From assembly GCF_003391115.1 (NCBI RefSeq), contig NZ_QTJP01000001.1, positions 372,001-436,000 on the forward strand: 64,000 nt of DNA, written 5' to 3'. The notes below the pieces were generated by a model. That model was not told where the DNA came from. It made no database searches and saw only the letters and a program-made list of their open reading frames with translations. Each line of letters starts with the position of its first letter. Position 1 is the first letter of the stretch. The translations under genes and the position numbers were made by a program. Below, in pieces: positions 8,588 through 16,676 of this stretch. Source of the DNA: Sphingomonas crusticola (GTDB lineage Bacteria; Pseudomonadota; Alphaproteobacteria; Sphingomonadales; Sphingomonadaceae).

Positions 8588-9558
8588 CAGATCGGCCCCT
8601 CCCCTTCACTCAGATTGTCGGAATAAATCGTATGGCGGTGGCCTGCAGCCCGGCTCAGCACGTCGCTGTCGCGCATATCGACAACCGGCTCGATGCCGTG
8701 CGGCACCGGCGCTCCGAACGGTGTGTCGACCACGGTGCCGACGACGATATGGCGACCGAGATAGGCGGGCGGCTGCTTGTCGCGCTCCTGGCGGATGATC
8801 TGGCCGAAATTGGTGTGGGCCAGAACGCCATTGCCCATCGCTGCGGCATGGGCGCGCAGATCGGCATGGGCGTCGCGCCTGATGCTCTCCCAGAAGCGGC
8901 CGAGCTCGGTCAGCGGCTGGTTGCCAGCGAAAAAGTTCGTCTGCATTTGCGTGGTGACGCCACTGCCAGTCCAACTGCCACTGGCGAAGCCGCCCCAGCG
9001 TTCTCCGCCTCGCCAATTGCCTAGCCATTCGTAGCGTGCGCCGACGGCAATCCCGGTCGGCACAATCCCCATTTCGAGGAGCCGTACGAATTCAAGCGCC
9101 GGGACAGTCGCTATGACGGGGTCCGAGCTCGGCGGCAGCCCATCGACGCGGATGGCCGTGCCCAGCAAGGTGAAATCCATACTCTGACCAAAGCGATGGC
9201 GGATCGTGCGCATCTGCACGTCCACCACTGCATTGGCCCCTGCGGCATAGGCCTCCCGCCGGATCCGGTCGAGCGCGCTTGCCCAGCCCGCGGCATGACC
9301 CTCCGTCCAGCTATAGCCGAAATTATACCAGCAGGTGCCGGACACGGTCGCGATCGGGCGGCAGCCATGGCTGCGCGCGGTCAGCAATTCGGCGGGCGTC
9401 ATCGTCGCGACCCATGGCGTCCGCCCGGCGCGGGCATCCGCCAGCCGTTCGAGCACCGGCTGCGGCAACGTGCCCTGCTCGAACGCCGTTTCCCAATCGC
9501 GGTCGCGTTGCTTCGCCTGCACGCTCTGCTGCGGTGCGCCGGGATTCCACCACGCCAT
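8587..9558 (-). CDS. Second YbjQ-like duplicated-domain protein (323 aa)
   Basis: This is a divergent paralogue of the downstream gene. The first unit contains TVSGTCWYNFGYSW and RREAYAAGANAVVDVQM, ending FTLLGTAIRV. The second contains GIAVGARYEWLG and DLRAHAAAMGNGVLAH, ending IVVGTVVDTP. The pattern matches the YbjQ fold, but the helices lack the ARxxAMERM core seen in its partner. An extended N-terminus (about 45 aa) and a polar C-terminal tail are additional. The two genes form a coupled pair, suggesting the products assemble together. Function is unknown. Confidence 0.7.
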   Translation of the reverse strand: MAWWNPGAPQQSVQAKQRDRDWETAFEQGTLPQPVLERLADARAGRTPWVATMTPAELLTARSHGCRPIATVSGTCWYNFGYSWTEGHAAGWASALDRIRREAYAAGANAVVDVQMRTIRHRFGQSMDFTLLGTAIRVDGLPPSSDPVIATVPALEFVRLLEMGIVPTGIAVGARYEWLGNWRGGERWGGFASGSWTGSGVTTQMQTNFFAGNQPLTELGRFWESIRRDAHADLRAHAAAMGNGVLAHTNFGQIIRQERDKQPPAYLGRHIVVGTVVDTPFGAPVPHGIEPVVDMRDSDVLSRAAGHRHTIYSDNLSEGEGPI

Positions 9559-9586
9559 ATGCGCCGCCCCTCAATCCTATCCGTCC

Positions 9587-9690
9587 CCGCTCATGCTGAG
9601 GAGAGGCTGAGCGAAGCCGAAGCCTCGTCGCGAAGCAGCGTCCTTCGATCCGCCACTTCGACGAGTTCAGTGGCTACTCAGGACGAGCGG
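9587..9690. repeat. Intergenic palindromic repeat (sphingomonad REP-like)
   Basis: Outer arms CCGCTCATGCTGAG (9587-9600) and CTCAGGACGAGCGG (9677-9690) pair at 12 of 14 positions. Internal CTGAGCGAAGCCGAAG and CTTCGACGAGTTCAG form weaker inner arms. From memory, sphingomonad genomes carry many intergenic copies beginning like the reverse complement of this (CGTCCTGAGTAGCC...CGTCGAAG). The right arm overlaps the last codons and stop of the M14 gene. Confidence 0.55.
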
Positions 9691-10816
9691 TCTTTGTCGA
9701 GAGCGCGCCGATCATCTCATGCAGCGCACCCAGGCAATCCTCGCCCATCTGCATCGAACGCTCAGCGGACCAGCCAAAGTCCGCATCCGGCAGCGCATCA
9801 TTGTCCTTGAACGGCATTTCCAGCGTCATCGCGACCGCGCCAAAGCGGTTGGCGAGCTGGTTGGTCGACATGGTGAGATTGGCTGAGCCCGGGCCGGCTG
9901 TGGCATAGCCATGCTCGACCTGGAAATCGGGGGAGCGCCGCGCGAGCGTCTCGCGGAAGCGCGCATAAAGCTCGCCCTGACGATCCGACCAATTGGGGAT
10001 GCCCTCGAAGCCGGCAAGGAAGACATAGGGGATCGCCTCGTCGCCATGGACGTCCATCGCGAAATCAACCCCGGTTTCGTCCATCTTGTTGCGCACGCAC
10101 AGCACTTCGGGACTGCGCTCGAGCGTCGGCTCATGCCATTCGCGGTTGAGATTCACGCCCACCGCATTGGTGCGCAGGTGCCCGCGCCGTGACCCATCCG
10201 GATTCATGTTGGGCACGATGTGGAAGGTTGCCTCGCGCCGCAGCACGCGCGCAACCGGATCAGCCGGATCGGTCAAGCGCCCGAGCGCGCCTTCCATCCA
10301 CCATTCGGCCATGCTTTCACCGGGGTGCTGGCGCGCATAGAGCCACACCTGGATCCTGCCTTCGCCGATGCGCAGATAATCCATTTCCTGGCCGTCGAGC
10401 GTCTGGCCGAGCGATCCATAGGTTACACCCGGCATTCCGGCGATCGTCGCCACCAGATCATGATGCCGCTCCATCGAATAAGGCGCGAAATAGGCGAACC
10501 ACACGCTATCGCTCTCGCAGCGATGGCGGATGGTGAGCACATTGCCGGCATAGTCCGTTTCCGCCAGCCGCCAGTCCTCGCGATCCTCCGACCAGCGCGC
10601 CCGGTAGCCCGGCCAGCCGAGCGGATAGGCCGAGGTGCCGGCATTGACGATCCGCAGCTCCACGGTCCGCCCCTTCGCGCCCAGCAGGCGGAAGTGAAAC
10701 CATTGGTAGAAGTCCGACTGATGGTCCTGGACGATTTCCAGGTCGAACGTGTCGCCATCCTGGCGGACGACACGAATATTGCCGCTGTCGAATGCGGCGG
10801 AGATGTGGGCTGTCAT
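9674..10816 (-). CDS. M14-family zinc carboxypeptidase, cytosolic/CCP-like
   Basis: The 380-aa protein has an N-terminal beta-sandwich (about 1-115) and a carboxypeptidase domain with zinc ligands His164 and Glu167 (RQHPGES) and His257 (MDVHGDE). The general base is Glu333 (TLEMPFKDN), and [15 protein letters not shown] is the family's substrate-binding segment. There is no signal peptide, so it should be cytoplasmic; relatives trim C-terminal residues or glutamates. The start at ATG 10816 overlaps the upstream lipoprotein stop (ATGA), so translation is coupled. The stop (TAG, 9674-9676) lies inside a REP-like repeat, which has supplied or adjoins the C-terminus. Confidence 0.85.
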   Translation of the reverse strand: MTAHISAAFDSGNIRVVRQDGDTFDLEIVQDHQSDFYQWFHFRLLGAKGRTVELRIVNAGTSAYPLGWPGYRARWSEDREDWRLAETDYAGNVLTIRHRCESDSVWFAYFAPYSMERHHDLVATIAGMPGVTYGSLGQTLDGQEMDYLRIGEGRIQVWLYARQHPGESMAEWWMEGALGRLTDPADPVARVLRREATFHIVPNMNPDGSRRGHLRTNAVGVNLNREWHEPTLERSPEVLCVRNKMDETGVDFAMDVHGDEAIPYVFLAGFEGIPNWSDRQGELYARFRETLARRSPDFQVEHGYATAGPGSANLTMSTNQLANRFGAVAMTLEMPFKDNDALPDADFGWSAERSMQMGEDCLGALHEMIGALSTKTARPE

Positions 10817-11394
10817 TTCACGGTGATAGTACGGCCGGAAACCCCGGGGAAGTCCTGGAACATCGCTGCGGCGAGACGCTGCACGGTATCGGCGGGCTGC
10901 GATTCCGGCGTGCCGAAGCGCGCGCTGGTCTCCGCCCTGCCCTCCCACACCGTCGTGCTGTCGGACCGGCGTTTGATCTGGACGATCAACCGCGTCGACA
11001 CGTTCTGGCTGGGCTTGCCGGCGATCGGCACGCTCACGCCGCCGCCGACGCCGCTATGCCGCCCGAACGTTGCCCCGCCGATGCCGATCGAGAAGGAGGA
11101 ACGCGGCGGCCCGTCGAAGAAGGCGCGATCGACCTGCACGACCGCCACCTGCTCGGATTGGGCCAGGCCCGGCGCTTCGTTGAAGCCGAGCCGCGCCAGC
11201 TGCGCGCCGACGATATTGGCATAGGTCTGAAATTCGGGGCTGTTGCGATCCGCCGGCAGCAATGGCTCGACGCTGAGCTGGCCACGGGCGATCGGCTGGT
11301 TGAGGTGAAACCGCGTGACCTGCGTCGCCGGGCCGGTCGCGCAGCCCGCCAGGGTGAATGTGCCCAGCATGGCGGCGATCATCAGCTTGCGCAT
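10813..11394 (-). CDS. DUF4136-like lipoprotein (193 aa)
   Basis: A lipoprotein signal peptide ends in LAGC (Cys18), so the mature protein should be lipidated and membrane-anchored. The mature part includes [35 protein letters not shown], a glycine-rich loop ([18 protein letters not shown]) and [25 protein letters not shown]. That order matches DUF4136-type envelope lipoproteins, but the assignment is by pattern only. The ATG at 11394 has AGGAG 8-9 nt upstream. It overlaps the M14 peptidase start by 4 nt and forms a two-gene operon with it. Confidence 0.75.
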   Translation of the reverse strand: MRKLMIAAMLGTFTLAGCATGPATQVTRFHLNQPIARGQLSVEPLLPADRNSPEFQTYANIVGAQLARLGFNEAPGLAQSEQVAVVQVDRAFFDGPPRSSFSIGIGGATFGRHSGVGGGVSVPIAGKPSQNVSTRLIVQIKRRSDSTTVWEGRAETSARFGTPESQPADTVQRLAAAMFQDFPGVSGRTITVK

Positions 11395-11544
11395 GGTAAC
11401 TCTCCTGAAATCTACGATCGCAACGCCACAGCAACGATTTCGCTGCATGGTCGTAAAACGACTCCGCAGTTGACTTAGACCCTCCTGCCCCATAGGGAAC
11501 CGCCAACTTTCCGCAGCTCAAACTAGATAGGCAGGGTTAGCCCC

Positions 11545-11670
11545 GTGAAGATCCGCAATTCGTTGAAGTCGCTCAAGGACCGCCATCGCGATAACCGCGT
11601 GATTCGTCGCCGCGGCCGTACCTACGTCATCAACAAGACCAACCGCCGCTTCAAGGCGCGCCAGGGCTAA
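11545..11670 (+). CDS. rpmJ: 50S ribosomal protein L36, zinc-free type
   Basis: This 41-aa GTG-initiated ORF reads [18 protein letters not shown] then [23 protein letters not shown]. It is L36 of the longer YkgO-like form, lacking the Cys/His zinc motif. L36 binds 23S rRNA late in large-subunit assembly. AGGG upstream gives a Shine-Dalgarno. A TTGACT hexamer (11470-11475) is a possible -35 but the matching -10 is poor. A strong terminator follows 25 nt after the stop. Confidence 0.93.
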   Translation: MKIRNSLKSLKDRHRDNRVIRRRGRTYVINKTNRRFKARQG

Positions 11671-11694
11671 ACCCTTCCCCGAGCGGGGTTCGAG

Positions 11695-11723
11695 ACGGCC
11701 GCGCGCAAGCGCGGCCGTTTTTC
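11695..11723 (+). terminator. Rho-independent terminator of rpmJ
   Basis: A perfect 10-bp stem (ACGGCCGCGC / GCGCGGCCGT) with GCAA loop is followed by a T-run at 11718-11722. Confidence 0.92.
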
Positions 11724-11782
11724 TTTGCGCGGCGCCGGCGGATCGCCCCTCATCCCCCAAGTTGTGCGGCCTGGGGCGGGTT

Positions 11783-11809
11783 AAAGAAAAAAAACACCAG
11801 AAACGAACT
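11783..11809. repeat. A-rich recurring motif, copy A
   Basis: AAAG, eight A, then CACCAGAAACGAACT. The same string with seven A recurs at 42502-42527. This copy lies in the convergent gap between the rpmJ terminator and the pyk stop. Read on the minus strand it becomes AGTTCGTTTCTGGTG followed by a T-run, which could be a 3' end or unwinding element. No hairpin of its own is apparent. Confidence 0.6.
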
Positions 11810-11889
11810 AGAAGATCGCCAAACAGGCGGACCGCGGGCGACACGATTGTGTACCCATTTTGTTCCGTTTTGTCAATCCCAATGGCGGC

Positions 11890-13347
11890 TCAGTCGTCGT
11901 GCCCGTCAAGCTCCTTGCCGGTCAGGCGCTGGATGTGGAGCATATTAGTCGATCCCGGCGTGCCGAACGGGACGCCGGCCATGATGATGATCTTGTCGCC
12001 CGCCTTGGCGAGACCGTTGCGCAGCGCCATCCGCTTCGACTTGGCCACCATCTCCTCGAAATTCGAGACGTCCTTGGTCACGACCGAATGGGCGCCCCAC
12101 AACAGCCCCAGGCGGCGCGCCGTGTCGCGATTCGGCGTCAGCACCAGCATCGGCACGGATGGCCGGTCGCGCGCGATCCGGCGCGCCGAGGCACCCGAAT
12201 TGGTGAAGCAGATGATCGCCGCGGCAGAGATAGTCTCGGCGATTTCCTTGGCCGCTTCCGACAAGGCATCGGCCGTGGTCGGATCCGGCAAAGTCTCCGT
12301 GAAATGGAGCCGCGCCTTGTAGCCGGGATCATTTTCGACCGCGATCGCGATGCGATCCATCATCGAAACCGACAGTTCCGGCCAGGCACCGGCCGCGCTC
12401 TCCGCCGACAGCATGACCGCATCGGCGCCATCATAGATTGCGGTGGCGACGTCGGACACTTCCGCCCGGGTCGGGCTCGGCGAGACGATCATCGATTCCA
12501 GCATCTGCGTCGCGACCACGACCGGGCGACCCATACGACGGGCAGTCTCGACGATCCGCTTCTGGACGAGCGGCACCTGCTGCGGGGGAAGTTCCACACC
12601 CAGATCGCCGCGCGCGACCATCACCGCATCGGCCAGTTCGAGAATCTCCTCCAGCCGCTCGACCGCGGCCGGCTTCTCGATCTTTGCGAGCAACAATGCC
12701 TTGCCGCCGATCAGGCGGCGCGCTTCGGCCACATCCTCGGGCCGCTGAACGAACGACAGCGCGATCCAGTCCGCCCCCTGCTCGACCGCAAAGGTCAGGT
12801 CGGCACGATCCTTTACCGTCAGCGCCGCCATCGGCACCACGACGTCGGGCACGTTAAGGCCCTTCGAGTTCGACAAGGGGCCGCCGACTTCAACGATCGT
12901 CTCGATCCGGTCGGGTTGTATCGCAGATACGCGCAGCACGAGCTTGCCGTCGTCCAGCAGCAGCCGCGCACCCACTTCGAGTGCGGCGAATATCTCCTTG
13001 TGCGGCAGTTCGACCCGATCCGCATCGCCCGGGGTAGAATCGCGATCGAGCACGAACAGCTGACCGGTTTCCAATACTACCTTGCCGTCGGCAAACTTGC
13101 CGACGCGAAGCTTGGGCCCTTGCAGATCGAACAGGATGGTGGACGGGCGTCCAAGCTCCCTTTCCATCGCGCGGATGGCGTCGACCAGCGGAACCTTATC
13201 GGCATGCGCGCCGTGACTCATGTTGATGCGGAACGCGTCCGCCCCCGCCACGAACAGCTTGCGGATCATTTCCGGTGAGCTGGACGCGGGTCCGAGCGTC
13301 GCGAGGACGCGAACCTTCCGGCTGCGCGGCGCAAACTGGGTCGACAC
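11890..13347 (-). CDS. pyk: Pyruvate kinase
   Basis: The 485-aa protein converts phosphoenolpyruvate and ADP to pyruvate and ATP. It contains VRVLATLGPAS, FRINMSHG (residues 39-46), FDLQGPKLRVG, the catalytic lysine segment LLAKIEKPAAVERL (Lys222, Glu224) and VARGDLGVELP with the metal ligand. ADVATAIYDGADAVMLSAESA follows, then the C-terminal allosteric domain. GTG 13347 has GAGAGG just upstream; an alternative GTG at 13374 adds nine residues and has AGGAA. It is a single gene on the minus strand. Confidence 0.95.
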   Translation of the reverse strand: MSTQFAPRSRKVRVLATLGPASSSPEMIRKLFVAGADAFRINMSHGAHADKVPLVDAIRAMERELGRPSTILFDLQGPKLRVGKFADGKVVLETGQLFVLDRDSTPGDADRVELPHKEIFAALEVGARLLLDDGKLVLRVSAIQPDRIETIVEVGGPLSNSKGLNVPDVVVPMAALTVKDRADLTFAVEQGADWIALSFVQRPEDVAEARRLIGGKALLLAKIEKPAAVERLEEILELADAVMVARGDLGVELPPQQVPLVQKRIVETARRMGRPVVVATQMLESMIVSPSPTRAEVSDVATAIYDGADAVMLSAESAAGAWPELSVSMMDRIAIAVENDPGYKARLHFTETLPDPTTADALSEAAKEIAETISAAAIICFTNSGASARRIARDRPSVPMLVLTPNRDTARRLGLLWGAHSVVTKDVSNFEEMVAKSKRMALRNGLAKAGDKIIIMAGVPFGTPGSTNMLHIQRLTGKELDGHDD

Positions 13348-13432
13348 GAATACCTCTCGCTTCTTCGGGCTCACCGGTTCCTAGTCACGGCCGTTCCGCA
13401 AAGTCGAGCCATGATCTCGCCAGATGGACGCT

Positions 13433-14074
13433 TTACGCCTTCAGACGCATGTCCAGATAATCGTCCACCGACTTCATCAGTTCGGTCATCTCATGCTCGA
13501 AGAAGTGGTTCGCGCCGGGGATGGTGTCGTGATGGATCGTGATGTGGCGCTGCGTCCGCAGCTTGTCGACCAGCTTCTGGGTCGCACCGGGGGTGGCGAC
13601 CTCGTCATTCTCGCCCTGAATGATGATGCCCGACGACGGGCATGGCGCGAGGAAGGTGAAGTCGTAAAGATTGGCCGGCGGGGCGACCGAGATGAACCCT
13701 TTGATCTCGGGGCGACGCATCAGCAGTTGCATGCCGATCCATGCGCCGAAGCTGACGCCCGCGATCCAGGTCGTCTGCGCCTCCGGGTGGATCGACTGCA
13801 CCCAATCGAGCGCCGAGGCGGCATCGGACAGCTCGCCTATCCCATTGTCGAACACGCCCTGGCTCTTGCCGACGCCGCGGAAGTTGAAGCGCAAGGTCGC
13901 GAAACCGCGGCGGACGAAGGTTTGATACATCGCCTGGACGATGCGGTTGTTCATCGTGCCGCCGGCCTGGGGATGCGGATGCAGGATCATCGCGACTGGC
14001 GCGCGCGGACGCGGCCCTGGGTTGAAACGACCTTCGAGGCGGCCTTCGGGGCCGGGGAAAATGACGTCTGGCAT
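13433..14074 (-). CDS. Alpha/beta hydrolase, serine type (213 aa)
   Basis: The small single-domain hydrolase begins MPDVIFPGPEGRLEGRF. The oxyanion region is LHPHPQAGGTMNN, the nucleophile Ser108 is in AGVSFGAW, and Asp157 (GENDEV) and His190 (PGANHFF) complete a triad. No signal peptide is present, so it is cytosolic; the substrate is unknown. It resembles the dienelactone-hydrolase/CocE-like small hydrolases common next to iron-sulfur genes in this group. It is divergent from the cysteine desulfurase operon with a 100-nt shared promoter region. Confidence 0.85.
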   Translation of the reverse strand: MPDVIFPGPEGRLEGRFNPGPRPRAPVAMILHPHPQAGGTMNNRIVQAMYQTFVRRGFATLRFNFRGVGKSQGVFDNGIGELSDAASALDWVQSIHPEAQTTWIAGVSFGAWIGMQLLMRRPEIKGFISVAPPANLYDFTFLAPCPSSGIIIQGENDEVATPGATQKLVDKLRTQRHITIHHDTIPGANHFFEHEMTELMKSVDDYLDMRLKA

Positions 14075-14102
14075 CGCTCTCGCTTGACTGAAATGGGGGG
14101 CG

Positions 14103-14132
14103 CTTGGGTACGCGCGTATACCGGGCCTATAT
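14103..14132 (+). promoter_or_regulatory. Candidate promoter of cysteine desulfurase operon
   Basis: CTTGGG (14103-14108), an 18-nt spacer and CTATAT (14127-14132) sit about 43 nt before the TTG start. It is a moderate sigma-70 match. Confidence 0.3.
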
Positions 14133-14174
14133 AGAAAGCGGCCGAGGTGGCGCAATCGTGGAGAATATGTCGTC

Positions 14175-15218
14175 TTGAGTGCCCGCATCTATCTCGACCA
14201 TGCCGCCTCCACGCCGGTGGTGCCGGCGGCGCGCGCGGCGATGGCGGAGGCGATGGCGCGCTGGGCAAACCCATCTTCGCCGCATGCGGAAGGCCGCGCG
14301 GCGCGGGCTGCGCTGGAAGACGCGCGGGGCCGAATCAAGCGGGCCCTGGGGTGGGCGCACGAGCTCATCTTCACCAGCGGTGCCAGCGAAGCCGCGCTCC
14401 TCGCACTGTCTCACGCCACGTTGCGCAATCAGGCGGTGTCGGCGGTCGAACATGATGCGATCCGCCGGGCCGCCCACCAGCCGGCTGTAATCGGGGTAGA
14501 CGCGGCCGGGCTGGTCGACCTCGATCACCTGCCCGAGGCCGCCCTCGTCGCCGTCCAGACTGTCAACAGCGAGACGGGCGTGATCCAGCCTGTCGAGGCG
14601 ATCGCATCGGCAATAGGCGACCGCCGTGGCCTTTGGCTTGCGGACGCTGCCCAATCCGCCGGCAAATTGCCCCTGCCGGATGCCGACATGATCATCATAT
14701 CGTCGCACAAGCTCGGCGGGCCTCCCGGCATCGGCGCCTTGCTTATCAAGGATTTATCCGTGCTTGTTCCCGATGGCGGGCAAGAGAAAGGGTATCGCGG
14801 CGGCACCGAGAATTTGCCGGCCGCGATGGGCTTCGCCGCGGCGATCGAGGGCCGTGGGCAGCGCGATCGGCTCGCGTCGCTGCGTGCGCGGTTGGACGAT
14901 GGCGTCAGCAGCTCGGGCGGCATCGTGGTAGCGGCGGCAAGTGCCCGCCTGCCCGAGATCGCCTCCTACCGCCTGCCCGGCGTTGCCGCGGCGGCACAAT
15001 TGATCACGCTCGACCTGGCCGGAATCGCCGTCTCCGCCGGCAGCGCCTGTTCCTCCGGCACGTTAAAGGCCAGCCCGGTCTTGCTGGCGATGGGATGGGA
15101 CGAAGTGGCCGCGCGCGAGGTTATCCGCGTCAGCCTCGCTCCGGAAACCACTGAGGCAGAGGTGGAGCGTTTCCTGGAGGTGTTCGCCACGATCGCCGAA
15201 CGGCGGCGGGCCGCATGA
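14175..15218 (+). CDS. Cysteine desulfurase, class V aminotransferase (first of pair)
   Basis: The 347-aa PLP enzyme should release sulfur from cysteine for Fe-S clusters or thiolation. It starts IYLDHAASTPV and has the PLP lysine in SSHKLGGP (Lys179), His93 in VEHDAI, and the catalytic cysteine in SAGSACSSGT (Cys292). It is shorter than housekeeping IscS (about 400 aa). TTG 14175 is used as start with GGAGA about 11 nt upstream; a start slightly different from this cannot be excluded. Its stop overlaps the next gene by 4 nt (ATGA). No iscR, iscU or hscA is nearby. Confidence 0.88.
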   Translation: MSARIYLDHAASTPVVPAARAAMAEAMARWANPSSPHAEGRAARAALEDARGRIKRALGWAHELIFTSGASEAALLALSHATLRNQAVSAVEHDAIRRAAHQPAVIGVDAAGLVDLDHLPEAALVAVQTVNSETGVIQPVEAIASAIGDRRGLWLADAAQSAGKLPLPDADMIIISSHKLGGPPGIGALLIKDLSVLVPDGGQEKGYRGGTENLPAAMGFAAAIEGRGQRDRLASLRARLDDGVSSSGGIVVAAASARLPEIASYRLPGVAAAAQLITLDLAGIAVSAGSACSSGTLKASPVLLAMGWDEVAAREVIRVSLAPETTEAEVERFLEVFATIAERRRAA

Positions 15219-16327
15219 TCTATCTCGATTATCAGGCCACTACCCCACTCGCGCCTGAGGCGCGCGCGGCGATGCTCCCATGGCTCGACAGCTTTGGTAA
15301 CCCGCACTCACCCCACCGCCTCGGCCGCGAGGCCGCTGCGGCAGTCGAGCTGGCGGCCGCTCAGGTCGGATCGGCGCTGGGGGACATGTCGGCTGCGGGA
15401 AAATTGATCTTCACCTCGGGCGCGACCGAGGCGGCCAATTGGGCGCTGCAGGGCGCCGTGGCCGAAGGAATCCGGCGCAAGATCGTGACGATCGCGACGG
15501 AGCATGCCTGTGTGCTCGATACCGCGCGCTGGCTTGAACGGTCGCAGGTCGAGCTGGTCGTGCTGCCCGTCGATGCCAATGGTCTCGTCGATCTCGATGC
15601 CGCCGCCGCGGCGATTGATGACCGCACGGCCCTCGTCGCCGCAATGCTCGTCAATAACGAAATCGGGGTGATCCAGCCGATCCAGGCGCTGGCGGATCTG
15701 GCGCACGCAGCGGGTGCCCTGTTCTTTTGCGATGCCGTGCAGGGCTTTGCGCGGGTCGATTTGCCGCTTGCTGCCTGCGATCTCGTCGCAATCTCCGCGC
15801 ACAAACTTCACGGGCCCAAGGGCATCGGCGCGCTTTGGCTGCGGCAGGACCTTCGCTGGCCTGCGTTGCTCCATGGCGGCGGCCAGCAGCACGGCCTGCG
15901 ATCGGGGACGCTGAGCCCGATGCTGTGCGCCGGATTTGGTATTGCCGCACAAATTGGCGACCAGCGTCGCCAAGAAGATAATCGACATCTCAACGTTTTG
16001 GCCTCCCTACTCGAGGCCTCGTTCGAGGAGTGGACGATCAACGGCGATCGCCAGGCACGGTATCGCGGCAACCTCAACCTGCGCCGTGCCGGGGTCGACG
16101 CCGGCCGGTTGATTTCGGAGGTGCGCGACGTCGCGTTTTCGGCGGGTTCGGCGTGCGCGAGCGGGTCGGGAAGGCCGAGCCATGTGCTGCGCGCGATCGG
16201 GTTGAGCGATGCAGAAGCACGCTCCTCGATCCGCCTGGGTTTCGGGCGCTATACGACGATGGAAGAGATTATTGCCGCCGCCGGCGCGATCAAGGCGGCG
16301 GCGGCACGCCAGCTGGAGTGGGCATGA
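15215..16327 (+). CDS. Cysteine desulfurase, class V aminotransferase (second of pair)
   Basis: This 370-aa paralogue retains every catalytic feature. It begins MIYLDYQATTPL; His97 is in ATEHACVLD, Lys197 in SAHKLHGPKG, and the catalytic Cys314 in SAGSACASGSG. LVNNEIGVIQPI is the conserved core segment. DYQATTPL in place of DHAATTP marks the IscS-like/NifS group that includes several alphaproteobacterial SufS substitutes. It overlaps the first desulfurase by 4 nt and the downstream ferredoxin by 4 nt, so three proteins are made from one coupled message. Which of the two supplies which acceptor is not visible. Confidence 0.9.
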   Translation: MIYLDYQATTPLAPEARAAMLPWLDSFGNPHSPHRLGREAAAAVELAAAQVGSALGDMSAAGKLIFTSGATEAANWALQGAVAEGIRRKIVTIATEHACVLDTARWLERSQVELVVLPVDANGLVDLDAAAAAIDDRTALVAAMLVNNEIGVIQPIQALADLAHAAGALFFCDAVQGFARVDLPLAACDLVAISAHKLHGPKGIGALWLRQDLRWPALLHGGGQQHGLRSGTLSPMLCAGFGIAAQIGDQRRQEDNRHLNVLASLLEASFEEWTINGDRQARYRGNLNLRRAGVDAGRLISEVRDVAFSAGSACASGSGRPSHVLRAIGLSDAEARSSIRLGFGRYTTMEEIIAAAGAIKAAAARQLEWA

Positions 16328-16656
16328 AGATCAGGTTCGTTGCGGCCGACGGGGACAGTGTGCGTGAAGTGGAGGCAGCCGCGGGCGAGCGGTTGCTCGA
16401 TATCGCGCAAGCCGATGGCCAACCGCTCGAAGGGACGTGCGAAGGCCAGATGGCGTGCTCCACCTGCCATGTCATCGTCTCCGAAGAGGATTTCGGCAAA
16501 CTGCCCGTTGCCAGCGCCGACGAGGACGATCTGCTCGATCTCGCCGCTCATGTGACGCGCACCAGCCGCCTCGCCTGCCAGATCTGGCTGGAGGAGGAAT
16601 GGGGTAGCCTGACCGTGCGCATCCCGTCCGAAGCGCGCGATATGCAGGGCCGCTAA
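16324..16656 (+). CDS. Adrenodoxin-type [2Fe-2S] ferredoxin
   Basis: The 110-aa protein carries the [2Fe-2S] ligands Cys39, Cys45, Cys48 and Cys85 (CEGQMACSTCHVIV and LACQIW). It is the Isc-type/adrenodoxin class and would feed electrons to Fe-S scaffold assembly, consistent with sitting directly after two cysteine desulfurases. Its ATG overlaps the desulfurase stop (ATGA). It converges on glnD with a 20-nt gap and no obvious terminator. Confidence 0.9.
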   Translation: MKIRFVAADGDSVREVEAAAGERLLDIAQADGQPLEGTCEGQMACSTCHVIVSEEDFGKLPVASADEDDLLDLAAHVTRTSRLACQIWLEEEWGSLTVRIPSEARDMQGR

Positions 16657-16676
16657 GCGGACCGGCACGCAAAGCT

